Origin: an uncultured bacterium
GTDB taxonomy: Bacteria > Cyanobacteriota > Vampirovibrionia > Gastranaerophilales > Gastranaerophilaceae
NCBI GenBank assembly: GCA_937894665.1
Contig: CALAWF010000261.1
Span: 1 to 15,727 of the forward strand
Direction: 5' to 3'
Length of the DNA: 15,727 nt
In this document: one piece after another, positions 7,396 to 12,892 of the stretch
Position numbering within the stretch: the first letter of the stretch is position 1
Layout of the letters: the number at the start of each line of letters is the position of its first letter
Program-made: the position numbers and the translations under genes
Notes under the pieces: model-generated
What the model saw: only the letters and a program-made list of their open reading frames with translations
Told to the model about the DNA's origin: nothing
Database searches by the model: none

Positions 7396-7704
7396 TTAAT
7401 TTTGATTTCTTTGATACGTATTTACAACACTTTTGTAATATGTTGGAATATTCATAATTTTATGTGTTAAATAATATGGATTTGTAAACATCGAAAATGC
7501 TTCTGCTCCTACTGTTGCAGTGGTATTGGCTGCAACTCTTAACGGTTTATTTGATATGTCGTCCTCATTAAAAGATGTTCGGAAAGGATTGTTGCTCTCA
7601 TATACATTATATGTTACAGTGTCAATTATTTGTGGCATTGGGGTTGAATCTACCCAATTTGCCAACGCATTTATTGGATTATTTATGGTAGATAGTAATT
7701 TCAT
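7396..7704 (-). CDS. Small hypothetical protein
   Basis: I do not recognise this 102-residue protein. It has no signal peptide and no clear membrane helix. It has a polar, Asn/Thr-rich middle (about 28-62), a small Ala/Thr/Val-rich segment (58-68) and an aromatic C-terminal part (NPYYLTHKI, TYYKSVVNTY). A promoter-like TTTACA-17-TATTTA lies just upstream with a predicted leader of about 13 bases, but there is no good Shine-Dalgarno. An opposing + strand frame (7520-7759) overlaps it; that frame starts at GTG without a ribosome site and is less credible. Composition without runs of hydrophobic shadow residues favours a real gene. Confidence 0.55.
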   Translation of the reverse strand: MKLLSTINNPINALANWVDSTPMPQIIDTVTYNVYESNNPFRTSFNEDDISNKPLRVAANTTATVGAEAFSMFTNPYYLTHKIMNIPTYYKSVVNTYQRNQN

Positions 7705-7724
7705 ATTCTTATTAAAACAAAAAA

Positions 7725-7753
7725 TAAATATTTTTGCTTGCGAAAATTGTAAA
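7725..7753 (-). promoter_or_regulatory. Promoter of the 7396-7704 gene
   Basis: Read on the - strand, TTTACA (7753-7748), a 17-base spacer and TATTTA (7730-7725) place a start near 7718, directly before the ATG at 7704. Confidence 0.5.
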
Positions 7754-7777
7754 TATTAGCCACTTTTTAGGGGTTTA

Positions 7778-7786
7778 TGCTAAAAT
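7778..7786 (+). promoter_or_regulatory. Extended -10 promoter of the 7823-8218 gene
   Basis: TGCTAAAAT (TG at 7778-7779, TAAAAT at 7781-7786) is a good extended -10 element, with a predicted start near 7793 and a 30-base leader. No clear -35 box is present, as is common for extended -10 promoters. Confidence 0.45.
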
Positions 7787-7822
7787 GTTTTTATTATTAA
7801 ACCGATATAAGGAGAGATTTCA

Positions 7823-8218
7823 ATGGAAGGGCTAAATAAATTTAAAGTTTTAACTATTGCTTTTATTTGTATGTTTATATTTGTTGTTGCTGCGATTTAT
7901 TCCAATACAAAAGATGCAACAATAAGCAAAGAAAAACAAAAAGCTGCACAAACTGAAAATCGTGTTAAAAACGATGAAGATGATCTTTCTGTTGATAATG
8001 CTCAAATGGAAGAACTTTATATAAAAGTTAATGAACTGAATAAAAGAGTTGAAGATATGAGCATGTTACAAAATTCGGGTAATAATGGTAGTAATATAAA
8101 TTGTCGTGTCCGTGGCATTGTTGGAGATAATGGCGTAGAGGAATTATCTATTGATGCGTCATTACAGGAAGCTCGTGATAATGGTAAGGAGCTTGTTTTG
8201 GGTTGCCACTTTAATTAA
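7823..8218 (+). CDS. Small single-pass membrane-anchored protein, unknown function
   Basis: The 131-residue protein has a strong AAGGAG Shine-Dalgarno. A hydrophobic helix (about 9-26) after KFK is an uncleaved signal anchor, so the rest probably lies outside the cytoplasm. A Lys/Glu-rich linker is followed by a short heptad-like coiled coil (59-82), a Gly/Asn/Ser linker (85-92) and a compact C-terminal module (94-131) bounded by two cysteines, C94 and C128, that could form a disulfide. The module's LSIDASLQEARDNGKELVL pattern loosely recalls the N-terminal domain of initiation factor 3, probably by chance. Function is unknown. It converges with the next gene at only 15 bases. Confidence 0.8.
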   Translation: MEGLNKFKVLTIAFICMFIFVVAAIYSNTKDATISKEKQKAAQTENRVKNDEDDLSVDNAQMEELYIKVNELNKRVEDMSMLQNSGNNGSNINCRVRGIVGDNGVEELSIDASLQEARDNGKELVLGCHFN

Positions 8219-8233
8219 TAATTATAGAAATTT

Positions 8234-8614
8234 TTAGAATAAATGATAATATTTCATGTAATTCGCCATGATTTCTGAGCTTACCCCGTTTGCAACATTT
8301 GCTTTAACGACTTGTTCTTTGTCTTGGCTTGTTTTGTCATCTATTTTAGAAGATTCTTCATTTTTGCTTTGAGCTTGTTCTTGTTGTTGCATTTCTTGAA
8401 TTTGTTCTGCAACTTCTTCAACTTGTTTCATCAAATCTTGGTGAAGTTTTACATCTCCGGAAAAATTTCCTGTAGATTGTATTCCAACAGTGTCTAAATC
8501 TTCAAGGATTTGTTCCCATTGAGAATAGTTAGTGATACTTGTACCTTGAGCTTGTGCGGCTGCTTGTGCTTTTCGCAATTCGTCAATTGATTTAATCTCT
8601 TCTACATTATCCAT
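8234..8614 (-). CDS. Small Gln/Glu-rich coiled-coil protein of unknown function
   Basis: The 126-residue soluble protein starts at the ATG at 8614 with AAGAGG seven bases upstream. An Ala/Gln-rich helix (about 9-24) is followed by a polar segment and a long Gln/Glu/Lys coiled-coil-like helix (about 58-84), an acidic Ser/Lys linker (84-103) and a C-terminal segment that may form a helix (105-123) ending in NYMKYYHLF. There is no signal peptide and no cysteine. I do not recognise the family. It is similar in composition to the 840-1349 protein. A role as a secretion substrate or chaperone cannot be judged from sequence alone. Confidence 0.75.
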   Translation of the reverse strand: MDNVEEIKSIDELRKAQAAAQAQGTSITNYSQWEQILEDLDTVGIQSTGNFSGDVKLHQDLMKQVEEVAEQIQEMQQQEQAQSKNEESSKIDDKTSQDKEQVVKANVANGVSSEIMANYMKYYHLF

Positions 8615-8642
8615 AATAAGCCTCTTCTTTTTAGATTTATAT

Positions 8643-8670
8643 ATTATATAAGTATAAAATTTTTTGCTAA
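8643..8670 (-). promoter_or_regulatory. Promoter of the 8234-8614 gene
   Basis: On the - strand, TTAGCA (8670-8665), a 16-base spacer and TATAAT (8648-8643). A direct repeat TGTAAC (8678-8683 and 8690-8695), 12 bases apart, lies just upstream and could be an activator site. Confidence 0.5.
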
Positions 8671-8750
8671 TTTCACATGTAACTTTTTTTGTAACATATG
8701 TTTATATTTAAGTTGATATTTACAATATTTCATAAGAAAAGGTCGAAAGT

Positions 8751-8779
8751 TTGACATGAATTTTTGCTTAAATTACTAT
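8751..8779 (+). promoter_or_regulatory. Sigma70-type promoter of the structured leader and 8929 operon
   Basis: A perfect TTGACA (8751-8756), an ideal 17-base spacer and TACTAT (8774-8779) predict a start near 8786, immediately before the AGAGGA element used in the alternative leader pairing. Confidence 0.7.
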
Positions 8780-8786
8780 CAAATTA

Positions 8787-8909
8787 AGAGGAAATGAAGT
8801 GAATATCTTCAACTGAAGCCGCAGCCGTAAAAGTCGGAACGCTCGAAAAAAGAACCAAGCCCACGTGCAATTTGGGATTGGGAAATATTTCTTTTTTATA
8901 GCGTCCTCT
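8787..8909 (+). promoter_or_regulatory. Structured 5' leader, riboswitch- or attenuator-like, class unknown
   Basis: The predicted mRNA leader folds into a closed multibranch. The outer stem pairs AGAGG (8787-8791) with CCTCT (8905-8909). Small hairpins lie between: CTTC-AACT-GAAG or the overlapping GAAG...CTTC, then CCG...CGG (8825-8837). A long arm follows: ACGCT (8839-8843) / AGCGT (8900-8904), AAAAAAG (8846-8852) / CTTTTTT (8891-8897), CCAA (8855-8858) / TTGG (8878-8881) and CCCA (8860-8863) / TGGG (8873-8876), with a 9-base loop. The outer stem competes with the downstream terminator hairpin for the same CCTCT. I compared it with the common riboswitch consensus cores I know (TPP, FMN, SAM-I, cobalamin, c-di-GMP-I, THF, glutamine, T-box) and none fits. 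Confidence 0.6.
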
Positions 8910-8927
8910 AAAATTAGAGGATTTTTT
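8904..8927 (+). terminator. Terminator hairpin that also masks the Shine-Dalgarno of the 8929 gene
   Basis: TCCTCTAA (8904-8911) / TTAGAGGA (8914-8921) is a perfect stem (7 pairs around a tetraloop) followed by six T, then AATG. The right arm contains AGAGGA, the only ribosome site for the ATG at 8929. When formed, the hairpin can stop transcription just before the start codon and also block translation. Confidence 0.8.
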
Positions 8928-8928
8928 A

Positions 8929-9642
8929 ATGTCATTAGGTGCAACAGCAATACACACCCATACTGCCAAAACCGGTTCATGTCCACATGGATTGCCACAA
9001 GGTGCATGCCCGATTTGTAATGGGTTAGCTGGTGGAAATTCTACAACAAAAAGGGATATACCAAGAAATGTTGGCGAAATGACATATAATCAATGTGCTG
9101 CAATTGGTGCAATGTTAAAGGCTCAAAAACATGCCAGACAACAAGCTCAGTTAGCTCAACAAAATCATTTGCAAGCAATAGCAGAATTTCAAAAATCTAT
9201 TGCAACGGCTCATCAAAGAATTATGGATTTAGCTTCCTCCATTTCTAAAAGTACTCCGGCAATAATTGCCAAACCTGTTAATTTTGTATTGACAAATATT
9301 ATTGGCAGAGCATTGAATATTATTCAAAATATTCCAAATGTTATTTCTAACATAACAAATGCAATTGTTCAAAAATTTGCGGATATATCTGACAAATTGA
9401 CTGCAATGTATGGAGAATTCAAAGCATCAATCCATGAAAAAATCTCTAAATTTACAAATAACTTTAAAAAGAAATTAAAATCTCTCTTCTTTGTTTTCGG
9501 AACAGAAGAAACTGACGATGAAGACAAAAAAATTGAAGAAGCCAAAAGAGCGTTTGAATTAAAAACATTTATTCACAAACTTTTTGGCAAAACTCAAAAC
9601 CTAAACGAAAAGGAAACGAAAAAGGATGATACCTCCGATTAA
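8929..9642 (+). CDS. Zinc-knuckle-like Cys/His protein with helical tail, unknown function
   Basis: The 237-residue protein starts at an ATG 7 bases after AGAGGA, inside the regulatory hairpin. Its N-terminus holds H9, H11, C18, H20, C27 and C30 in HTHTAKTGSCPHG then GACPICNG, a plausible zinc-binding knuckle (C-x8-C-x2-C). A conserved-looking block PRNVGEMTYNQCAAIGAMLKAQ (45-66) leads into a long Gln/Ala/His helix (64-105). An amphipathic, moderately hydrophobic region (110-150) may touch a membrane, and a Lys/Glu-rich tail (180-237) follows. There is no signal peptide. I do not know a functional family. It is the first gene of an operon and overlaps the next by 17 bases. Confidence 0.85.
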   Translation: MSLGATAIHTHTAKTGSCPHGLPQGACPICNGLAGGNSTTKRDIPRNVGEMTYNQCAAIGAMLKAQKHARQQAQLAQQNHLQAIAEFQKSIATAHQRIMDLASSISKSTPAIIAKPVNFVLTNIIGRALNIIQNIPNVISNITNAIVQKFADISDKLTAMYGEFKASIHEKISKFTNNFKKKLKSLFFVFGTEETDDEDKKIEEAKRAFELKTFIHKLFGKTQNLNEKETKKDDTSD

Positions 9643-11119
9643 TGATGTCGAAATTAAACGGCAACAGAGAAATCTCACAAATTCACAAAAAAAGAATATA
9701 ACCAATACGAAAGAAGGCGTTGTTGTAAATTCGCTTATCAAAGATAAAGAACAAGATGTTAATCTTTCTTCTTCAAAAGATACATACTTGATTTCGGAAA
9801 AAATATCAATGCCGAAAGAACTTTATCAAGATAACAAAATTGTAGATAAAAAACTTTTTCCACTCAGTGCAATTGTACTTGGAGTAATGTCTTCTGTTGC
9901 TGTGATTACTGGATTTGTAAATCGTAGTGCCAAAGTTGCCCAAAATCTTGCAAAAGAAAAATGGCTTCCTGCTGTTACAAGAAACGTAAACCTAAGCAAA
10001 GAAACATCTCAAGTTATCTATCAAATGATTCAAAGTCCGAATAAAAAAACATTTATTGCGGGAACTGGGGTTTTAGCTCTTTCTGTAATGGCGTTTATGG
10101 GAAAAACTTTCTTTGATGGATTTAAAGATGTTTGGGTAAAACGTAAAGAAGCTAATATTCAAAAAAATCTGCAAGAAAATTTGATTGCTGTTGAAACAGA
10201 ATCCTTTTCCGGTAAAATGCAAATTATTAGAAGTATGCTTTCAAAATATACACTAGATTTTGAAAAGTATATCAAGCCGCAAAATGAAAGTGTTCTTCAA
10301 AATTTTGGAAAAAATAAATTTTTGAATATGCCTTTTACTTCTAACAGTCAAAAAAATGAAGAAAAACCAACAAATATTGGAAATATTATGTTAGGAGGGT
10401 TAACTTTTGCGGGTATTATTGGTTTGGGCTATTTGTCATTGAAAAATTTGACCAAAAGCAAACTACATCTGCAAGAAGGTTTGAAACAGGCTCAAAATGC
10501 AATTGAAAAAATTGTAGAATCATCATCCGAAAATACAAAAAATATTGATAAAAATAACCTAGAGCATTTGTTCATTTCTATTGAAGGTTCAGAAGATTTT
10601 ATTCAAGAAAATGTTAATAAATTAAATTGGAACAGTAATAAAGAAAAAAGAGAATTTGTTAAAAGGATTGTAACCAAAATAAAAACATCTGCTGCTAAGG
10701 TTAACCCGAATATTGGCGGTGATGGAACGCCAAAACCTGCATTTAATTCATTTGTAGATGATTATCGTGCATTTTTTTATAACTGGTTGTTAGATACCTC
10801 TAATCCGCAATTCCAACAACTTTTCCTTGGTGTAACAGGAGTTACGGCAATTGGTTATGGCGGGAAATTAGCAGGGGATGCAATAAAAGAAGTTCAAGTA
10901 AAAAAAATAAATGCAGAAACTGAATTGGAACTCCAAAAACGTTTGGTTTCTACAGAATTACGTAACTTTAAATCTAAAAAAGATGCTGCAATTCTTCCAC
11001 TGGTTGAAGAATTTTATAAACAGGTCGATAGTGGAAAACGTACAAAAGAAGAATTAAAAACAATGGCGGAAAATGTTCTTTTTGAAATTAAAAATGGACC
11101 ACCATTTGTTTATTCTTAA
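9626..11119 (+). CDS. Multi-pass membrane protein with repeated TM-plus-helix units, unknown function
   Basis: The 497-residue protein starts at 9626, 17 bases before the end of the preceding gene, with AGGA at 9611-9614 inside that gene, so translation is probably coupled. The first 75 residues are polar. Four hydrophobic segments lie at about 78-98, 142-160, 251-271 and 398-413. Charged helices follow the segments. Those at 166-192 (FKDVWVKRKEANIQ and on) and 419-445 (AIKEVQVKKINAETELEL and on) align by eye, which suggests an internal duplication. There is no cleavable signal peptide and no catalytic motif I recognise. A scaffold or membrane-shaping role would fit the architecture, but no function is claimed. 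Confidence 0.85.
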   Translation: MIPPINDVEIKRQQRNLTNSQKKNITNTKEGVVVNSLIKDKEQDVNLSSSKDTYLISEKISMPKELYQDNKIVDKKLFPLSAIVLGVMSSVAVITGFVNRSAKVAQNLAKEKWLPAVTRNVNLSKETSQVIYQMIQSPNKKTFIAGTGVLALSVMAFMGKTFFDGFKDVWVKRKEANIQKNLQENLIAVETESFSGKMQIIRSMLSKYTLDFEKYIKPQNESVLQNFGKNKFLNMPFTSNSQKNEEKPTNIGNIMLGGLTFAGIIGLGYLSLKNLTKSKLHLQEGLKQAQNAIEKIVESSSENTKNIDKNNLEHLFISIEGSEDFIQENVNKLNWNSNKEKREFVKRIVTKIKTSAAKVNPNIGGDGTPKPAFNSFVDDYRAFFYNWLLDTSNPQFQQLFLGVTGVTAIGYGGKLAGDAIKEVQVKKINAETELELQKRLVSTELRNFKSKKDAAILPLVEEFYKQVDSGKRTKEELKTMAENVLFEIKNGPPFVYS

Positions 11120-11134
11120 TATGAGGAATTATTT

Positions 11135-11626
11135 ATGAATGTTCAACAAGTTCAAATGACAAATATTCACCCAGTGCCTCAACCAAGGCAATACATTTGT
11201 GATTCTTGCATTTTGCCGCAAGGAAATAGAAATTATTGCTTAGTTGATAAAAATGAAGTGGATTATTTTGTCAGTCAAAAAGAAAAATCTCTACCATATT
11301 TAGCAGATATTCTTAAGCACTCAGAAAATGAAGCCCAAGTAACTGAAACTTTACTCATTATTGATAGAATGATTGATAACGGTACAAAAGGGGTTGAGAA
11401 ATTGTATCCTGTGTTGGCAAAATTTAATGATACAAAATCTCCGAATATTCAGACTTATTTAGCCGGAATTTATAGAAAAACTCAAATTCCGGATGCTTTT
11501 GGACCTCTTGTCAAAATGCTTATCCAAAATTCTCTTCAACCGGTAGATAAAAATGCACCATTTGACCCAAACGAAGAAATTGGCGGAGCTATTTTGAGTT
11601 ATTTATCTGATAGATTTAGACATTAA
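11135..11626 (+). CDS. CxxC-containing, HEAT-like helical protein, unknown function
   Basis: The 163-residue protein follows 15 bases after the preceding gene with GAGGA (11123-11127) at good spacing, so it is the third gene of the operon. A Pro/Gln-rich N-terminus leads to C22-x2-C25 and C35, a possible metal site. Residues 42-135 look like paired helices of a HEAT/armadillo type (LADILKHSENEAQVTETLLI; LYPVLAKFNDTKSPNIQTYL; AFGPLVKMLI), suited to protein binding. No enzyme motif is seen. Its last 11 bases overlap the end of the convergent oppD-like gene. Confidence 0.82.
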   Translation: MNVQQVQMTNIHPVPQPRQYICDSCILPQGNRNYCLVDKNEVDYFVSQKEKSLPYLADILKHSENEAQVTETLLIIDRMIDNGTKGVEKLYPVLAKFNDTKSPNIQTYLAGIYRKTQIPDAFGPLVKMLIQNSLQPVDKNAPFDPNEEIGGAILSYLSDRFRH

Positions 11627-12581
11627 TATTGTTGTTCAAAAAACAAGCGGATTTGTGAACTGGTGTGATATTTTGCAACACCGGAATTTCTTTTGTACAA
11701 ATATCCATACAGTAATTACATCTTGGATGAAATTTGCAACCATCAATTTTCTGAGATAATGATGGTGGTTGTCCTTGAATTGTTTCTAACTTATTCCCAC
11801 GATTTGAAGGGAGAGATTTTAATAATGCCTTTGAGTATGGGTGTTGAGGATTGTTAAAGAATTCAGAATTTGGAGCATTTTCAACAATTCGTCCTGAGTA
11901 CATTACAGCAATTTCGTCTGCATTTTCATTCACAAGTGCTAAATCATGAGTAATCAAAAGAATAGATGTTCCGTTGTTCAATTTAATGTTATTTAAAAGT
12001 TTCATTATTTGAGCTTGAATTGTTACATCTAGTGCAGTTGTTGGTTCATCGGCAATCAATATTTCTGCCTTACAGGCTAGTGCCATTGCAATAATTGCCC
12101 TTTGTTTCATTCCTCCGGAAAATTCGTGCGGATAATTTTTTAACCTTGATTTTGCATCGGGAATTTGTACAGCTTCAAATGCTTCAATTGCTTTTTCTTC
12201 TGCTTGATGTCCTTGTAGATTTTGATGAATTTTAATAATTTCTAAAAGCTGATCACCAACAGTATAAAGCGGGTTTAGTGATGTCATCGGGTCTTGTGGA
12301 ATAAGAGCAATTTTCCCTCCACGAATTTTTTGCATTTGATGATTATTTTTTAGGAGTAAATTTTCATTGTTGTACAAAATTTCTCCTGATGTAATTCTTG
12401 CGTTTTTTGGAATAAGTCCGAGAATACTCATTGCACTCATTGTTTTTCCACAACCGGATTCTCCAACAAGTGAGAGCATTTTACCTTTGTTTAGCGAAAA
12501 GCTGACATCATAAAGTGCCTGTCTAAAAATATCTTCGCACTGAAAACCTAAATTCAAATTTTTAACTTCTAAAATTGCCAT
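11616..12581 (-). CDS. oppD: Oligopeptide/dipeptide ABC transporter ATP-binding protein (OppD/DppD type)
   Basis: The protein powers uptake of peptides (or nickel or related small solutes) as one of two ATPases of a membrane importer. In the 322-residue frame opened by TTG at 12584 it shows Walker A GESGCGKT (41-48), Q-loop Gln97 in IPQDPMTSLNP, signature FSGGM (155-159), Walker B ILIADE (175-180) and switch His213. The C-terminal oligo_HPY domain has Cys283, 289, 296 and 314, the pattern proposed to bind an Fe-S cluster in some homologues. The ATG at 12581 is preferred (321 residues). No Shine-Dalgarno is visible, and the predicted transcript starts 2-3 bases upstream. No permease, binding protein or OppF partner is in this window. 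The exact substrate (OppD versus DppD) is open. Confidence 0.93.
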   Translation of the reverse strand: MAILEVKNLNLGFQCEDIFRQALYDVSFSLNKGKMLSLVGESGCGKTMSAMSILGLIPKNARITSGEILYNNENLLLKNNHQMQKIRGGKIALIPQDPMTSLNPLYTVGDQLLEIIKIHQNLQGHQAEEKAIEAFEAVQIPDAKSRLKNYPHEFSGGMKQRAIIAMALACKAEILIADEPTTALDVTIQAQIMKLLNNIKLNNGTSILLITHDLALVNENADEIAVMYSGRIVENAPNSEFFNNPQHPYSKALLKSLPSNRGNKLETIQGQPPSLSQKIDGCKFHPRCNYCMDICTKEIPVLQNITPVHKSACFLNNNINV

Positions 12582-12589
12582 CAAAAATA

Positions 12590-12618
12590 ATTATATATTT
12601 CTTTAGGGAATAAGTAAA
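12590..12618 (-). promoter_or_regulatory. Promoter of oppD, apparently giving a leaderless mRNA
   Basis: On the - strand, TTTACT (12618-12613), a 17-base spacer and TATAAT (12595-12590). The expected start, about 12583, is at or next to the ATG at 12581, matching the absence of a Shine-Dalgarno. Confidence 0.65.
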
Positions 12619-12635
12619 TAGTAAACTCGGCAGGC

Positions 12636-12663
12636 TTGAAAAATTTTAGAAATAAGTTATAAT
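12636..12663 (+). promoter_or_regulatory. Promoter of the + strand intergenic RNA
   Basis: TTGAAA (12636-12641), a 16-base spacer and a consensus TATAAT (12658-12663) predict a start near 12670. No + strand gene with a ribosome site follows before metG, which lies on the opposite strand. Confidence 0.75.
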
Positions 12664-12669
12664 ATAGAC

Positions 12670-12776
12670 ATAGGGAAGAGTGATTAAACTGTACCAGAGT
12701 CTAATCACCCTGTCGCTCCTATAAGAACAGATAAGTTAATTTAATCAAAATCTCTAGTACGGCTAGAGATTTTTTT
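12670..12776 (+). ncRNA. Candidate antisense RNA of about 107 nt opposite the 25-codon ORF
   Basis: A good promoter and a strong terminator define a short + strand transcript with no ATG-started frame. Its 5' part forms a hairpin GTGATTA (12680-12686) / TAATCAC (12702-12708), with inner ACT/AGT pairs and a loop including GTACCAG. The 3' part ends in the terminator hairpin. Bases 12719-12776 are exactly complementary to the last 58 bases of the 25-codon ORF on the - strand, and the 5' part to its 3' untranslated region. Size, independent promoter and overlap fit a cis-antisense antitoxin RNA. A free-standing trans-acting sRNA is the alternative. Confidence 0.65.
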
Positions 12777-12796
12777 ATTAGCTCTCTTGTACTCAT
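12719..12796 (-). CDS. 25-residue peptide, candidate type I toxin
   Basis: The frame starts at the ATG at 12796 and ends at the TAG at 12719-12721. A perfect AGGAGGT (12807-12801) four bases upstream is the best Shine-Dalgarno in the window, strong evidence that this tiny frame is translated. The peptide begins MSTRELIKKSLAV and continues with a Leu/Ile-rich stretch (LEILIKLTYLFL) carrying single Glu and Lys residues. It is a basic N-terminus followed by an amphipathic or membrane-seeking helix, broadly like small type I toxins, but I find no firm family match. A leader peptide for downstream oppD is an alternative; oppD has its own promoter, which argues against it. Confidence 0.65.
   Translation of the reverse strand: MSTRELIKKSLAVLEILIKLTYLFL
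12750..12776 (+). terminator. Intrinsic terminator of the antisense RNA
   Basis: A perfect 8-bp stem ATCTCTAG (12750-12757) / CTAGAGAT (12763-12770) with loop TACGG is followed by T6. On the - strand the same bases are codons of the 25-residue peptide, so the terminator and the coding sequence are superimposed. Confidence 0.9.
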
Positions 12797-12800
12797 TTTT

Positions 12801-12858
12801 ACCTCCTAACTCGCCCTATGTCGCTAATAGTTCGTATGCGGATTGGAGGTTTGGGCGA
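12801..12858 (-). promoter_or_regulatory. Leader of the 25-codon ORF with alternative Shine-Dalgarno-masking pairings
   Basis: In the - strand leader, TCGCCC (12858-12853) is complementary to GGGCGA (12816-12811), and ACCTCC (12850-12845) is complementary to GGAGGT of the Shine-Dalgarno (12806-12801). The order A-B-A'-B' allows a pseudoknot or a switch between two hairpins, one of which hides the ribosome site. Masked ribosome sites are usual in type I toxin mRNAs. Confidence 0.55.
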
Positions 12859-12864
12859 TTTTCC

Positions 12865-12892
12865 TATATAATCTATTTCTTCGATTTGTCAG
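12865..12892 (-). promoter_or_regulatory. Possible promoter of the 25-codon ORF inside the metG 3' end
   Basis: On the - strand, CTGACA (12892-12887), a 16-base spacer and TATATA (12870-12865) place a start near 12858, exactly at the first arm of the leader structure. The ORF could also be read from the metG transcript. Confidence 0.45.

Noticed and set aside
7520..7759. 79-codon + strand frame opposite the 7396-7704 gene
   Set aside because: GTG start with no Shine-Dalgarno, hydrophobic shadow-like composition, and it covers the promoter of the - strand gene.
7781..7808. Sigma28 (FliA)-like TAAA-N16-ACCGATAT before the 7823 gene
   Set aside because: The predicted start would fall on the Shine-Dalgarno GGAGAG, leaving no usable leader. 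The TGCTAAAAT extended -10 explains the gene better.
8787..8909. Leader RNA as a cobalamin, glutamine, c-di-GMP or T-box element
   Set aside because: Short similarities such as GAAGCCG and GGAACGC occur, but the conserved cores (for example the B12 box, the T-box AGGGTGG motif and the glnA CGTTC partner) are absent.
8768..9007. Two overlapping - strand frames across the structured leader
   Set aside because: They are antisense to the leader RNA and the first codons of the 8929 gene, lack ribosome sites, and have no protein-like pattern.
12682..12723. 14-codon GTG-started frame inside the + strand intergenic RNA
   Set aside because: Poor ribosome site spacing, a GTG start inside the 5' hairpin, and the opposite strand holds a much better-supported ORF.
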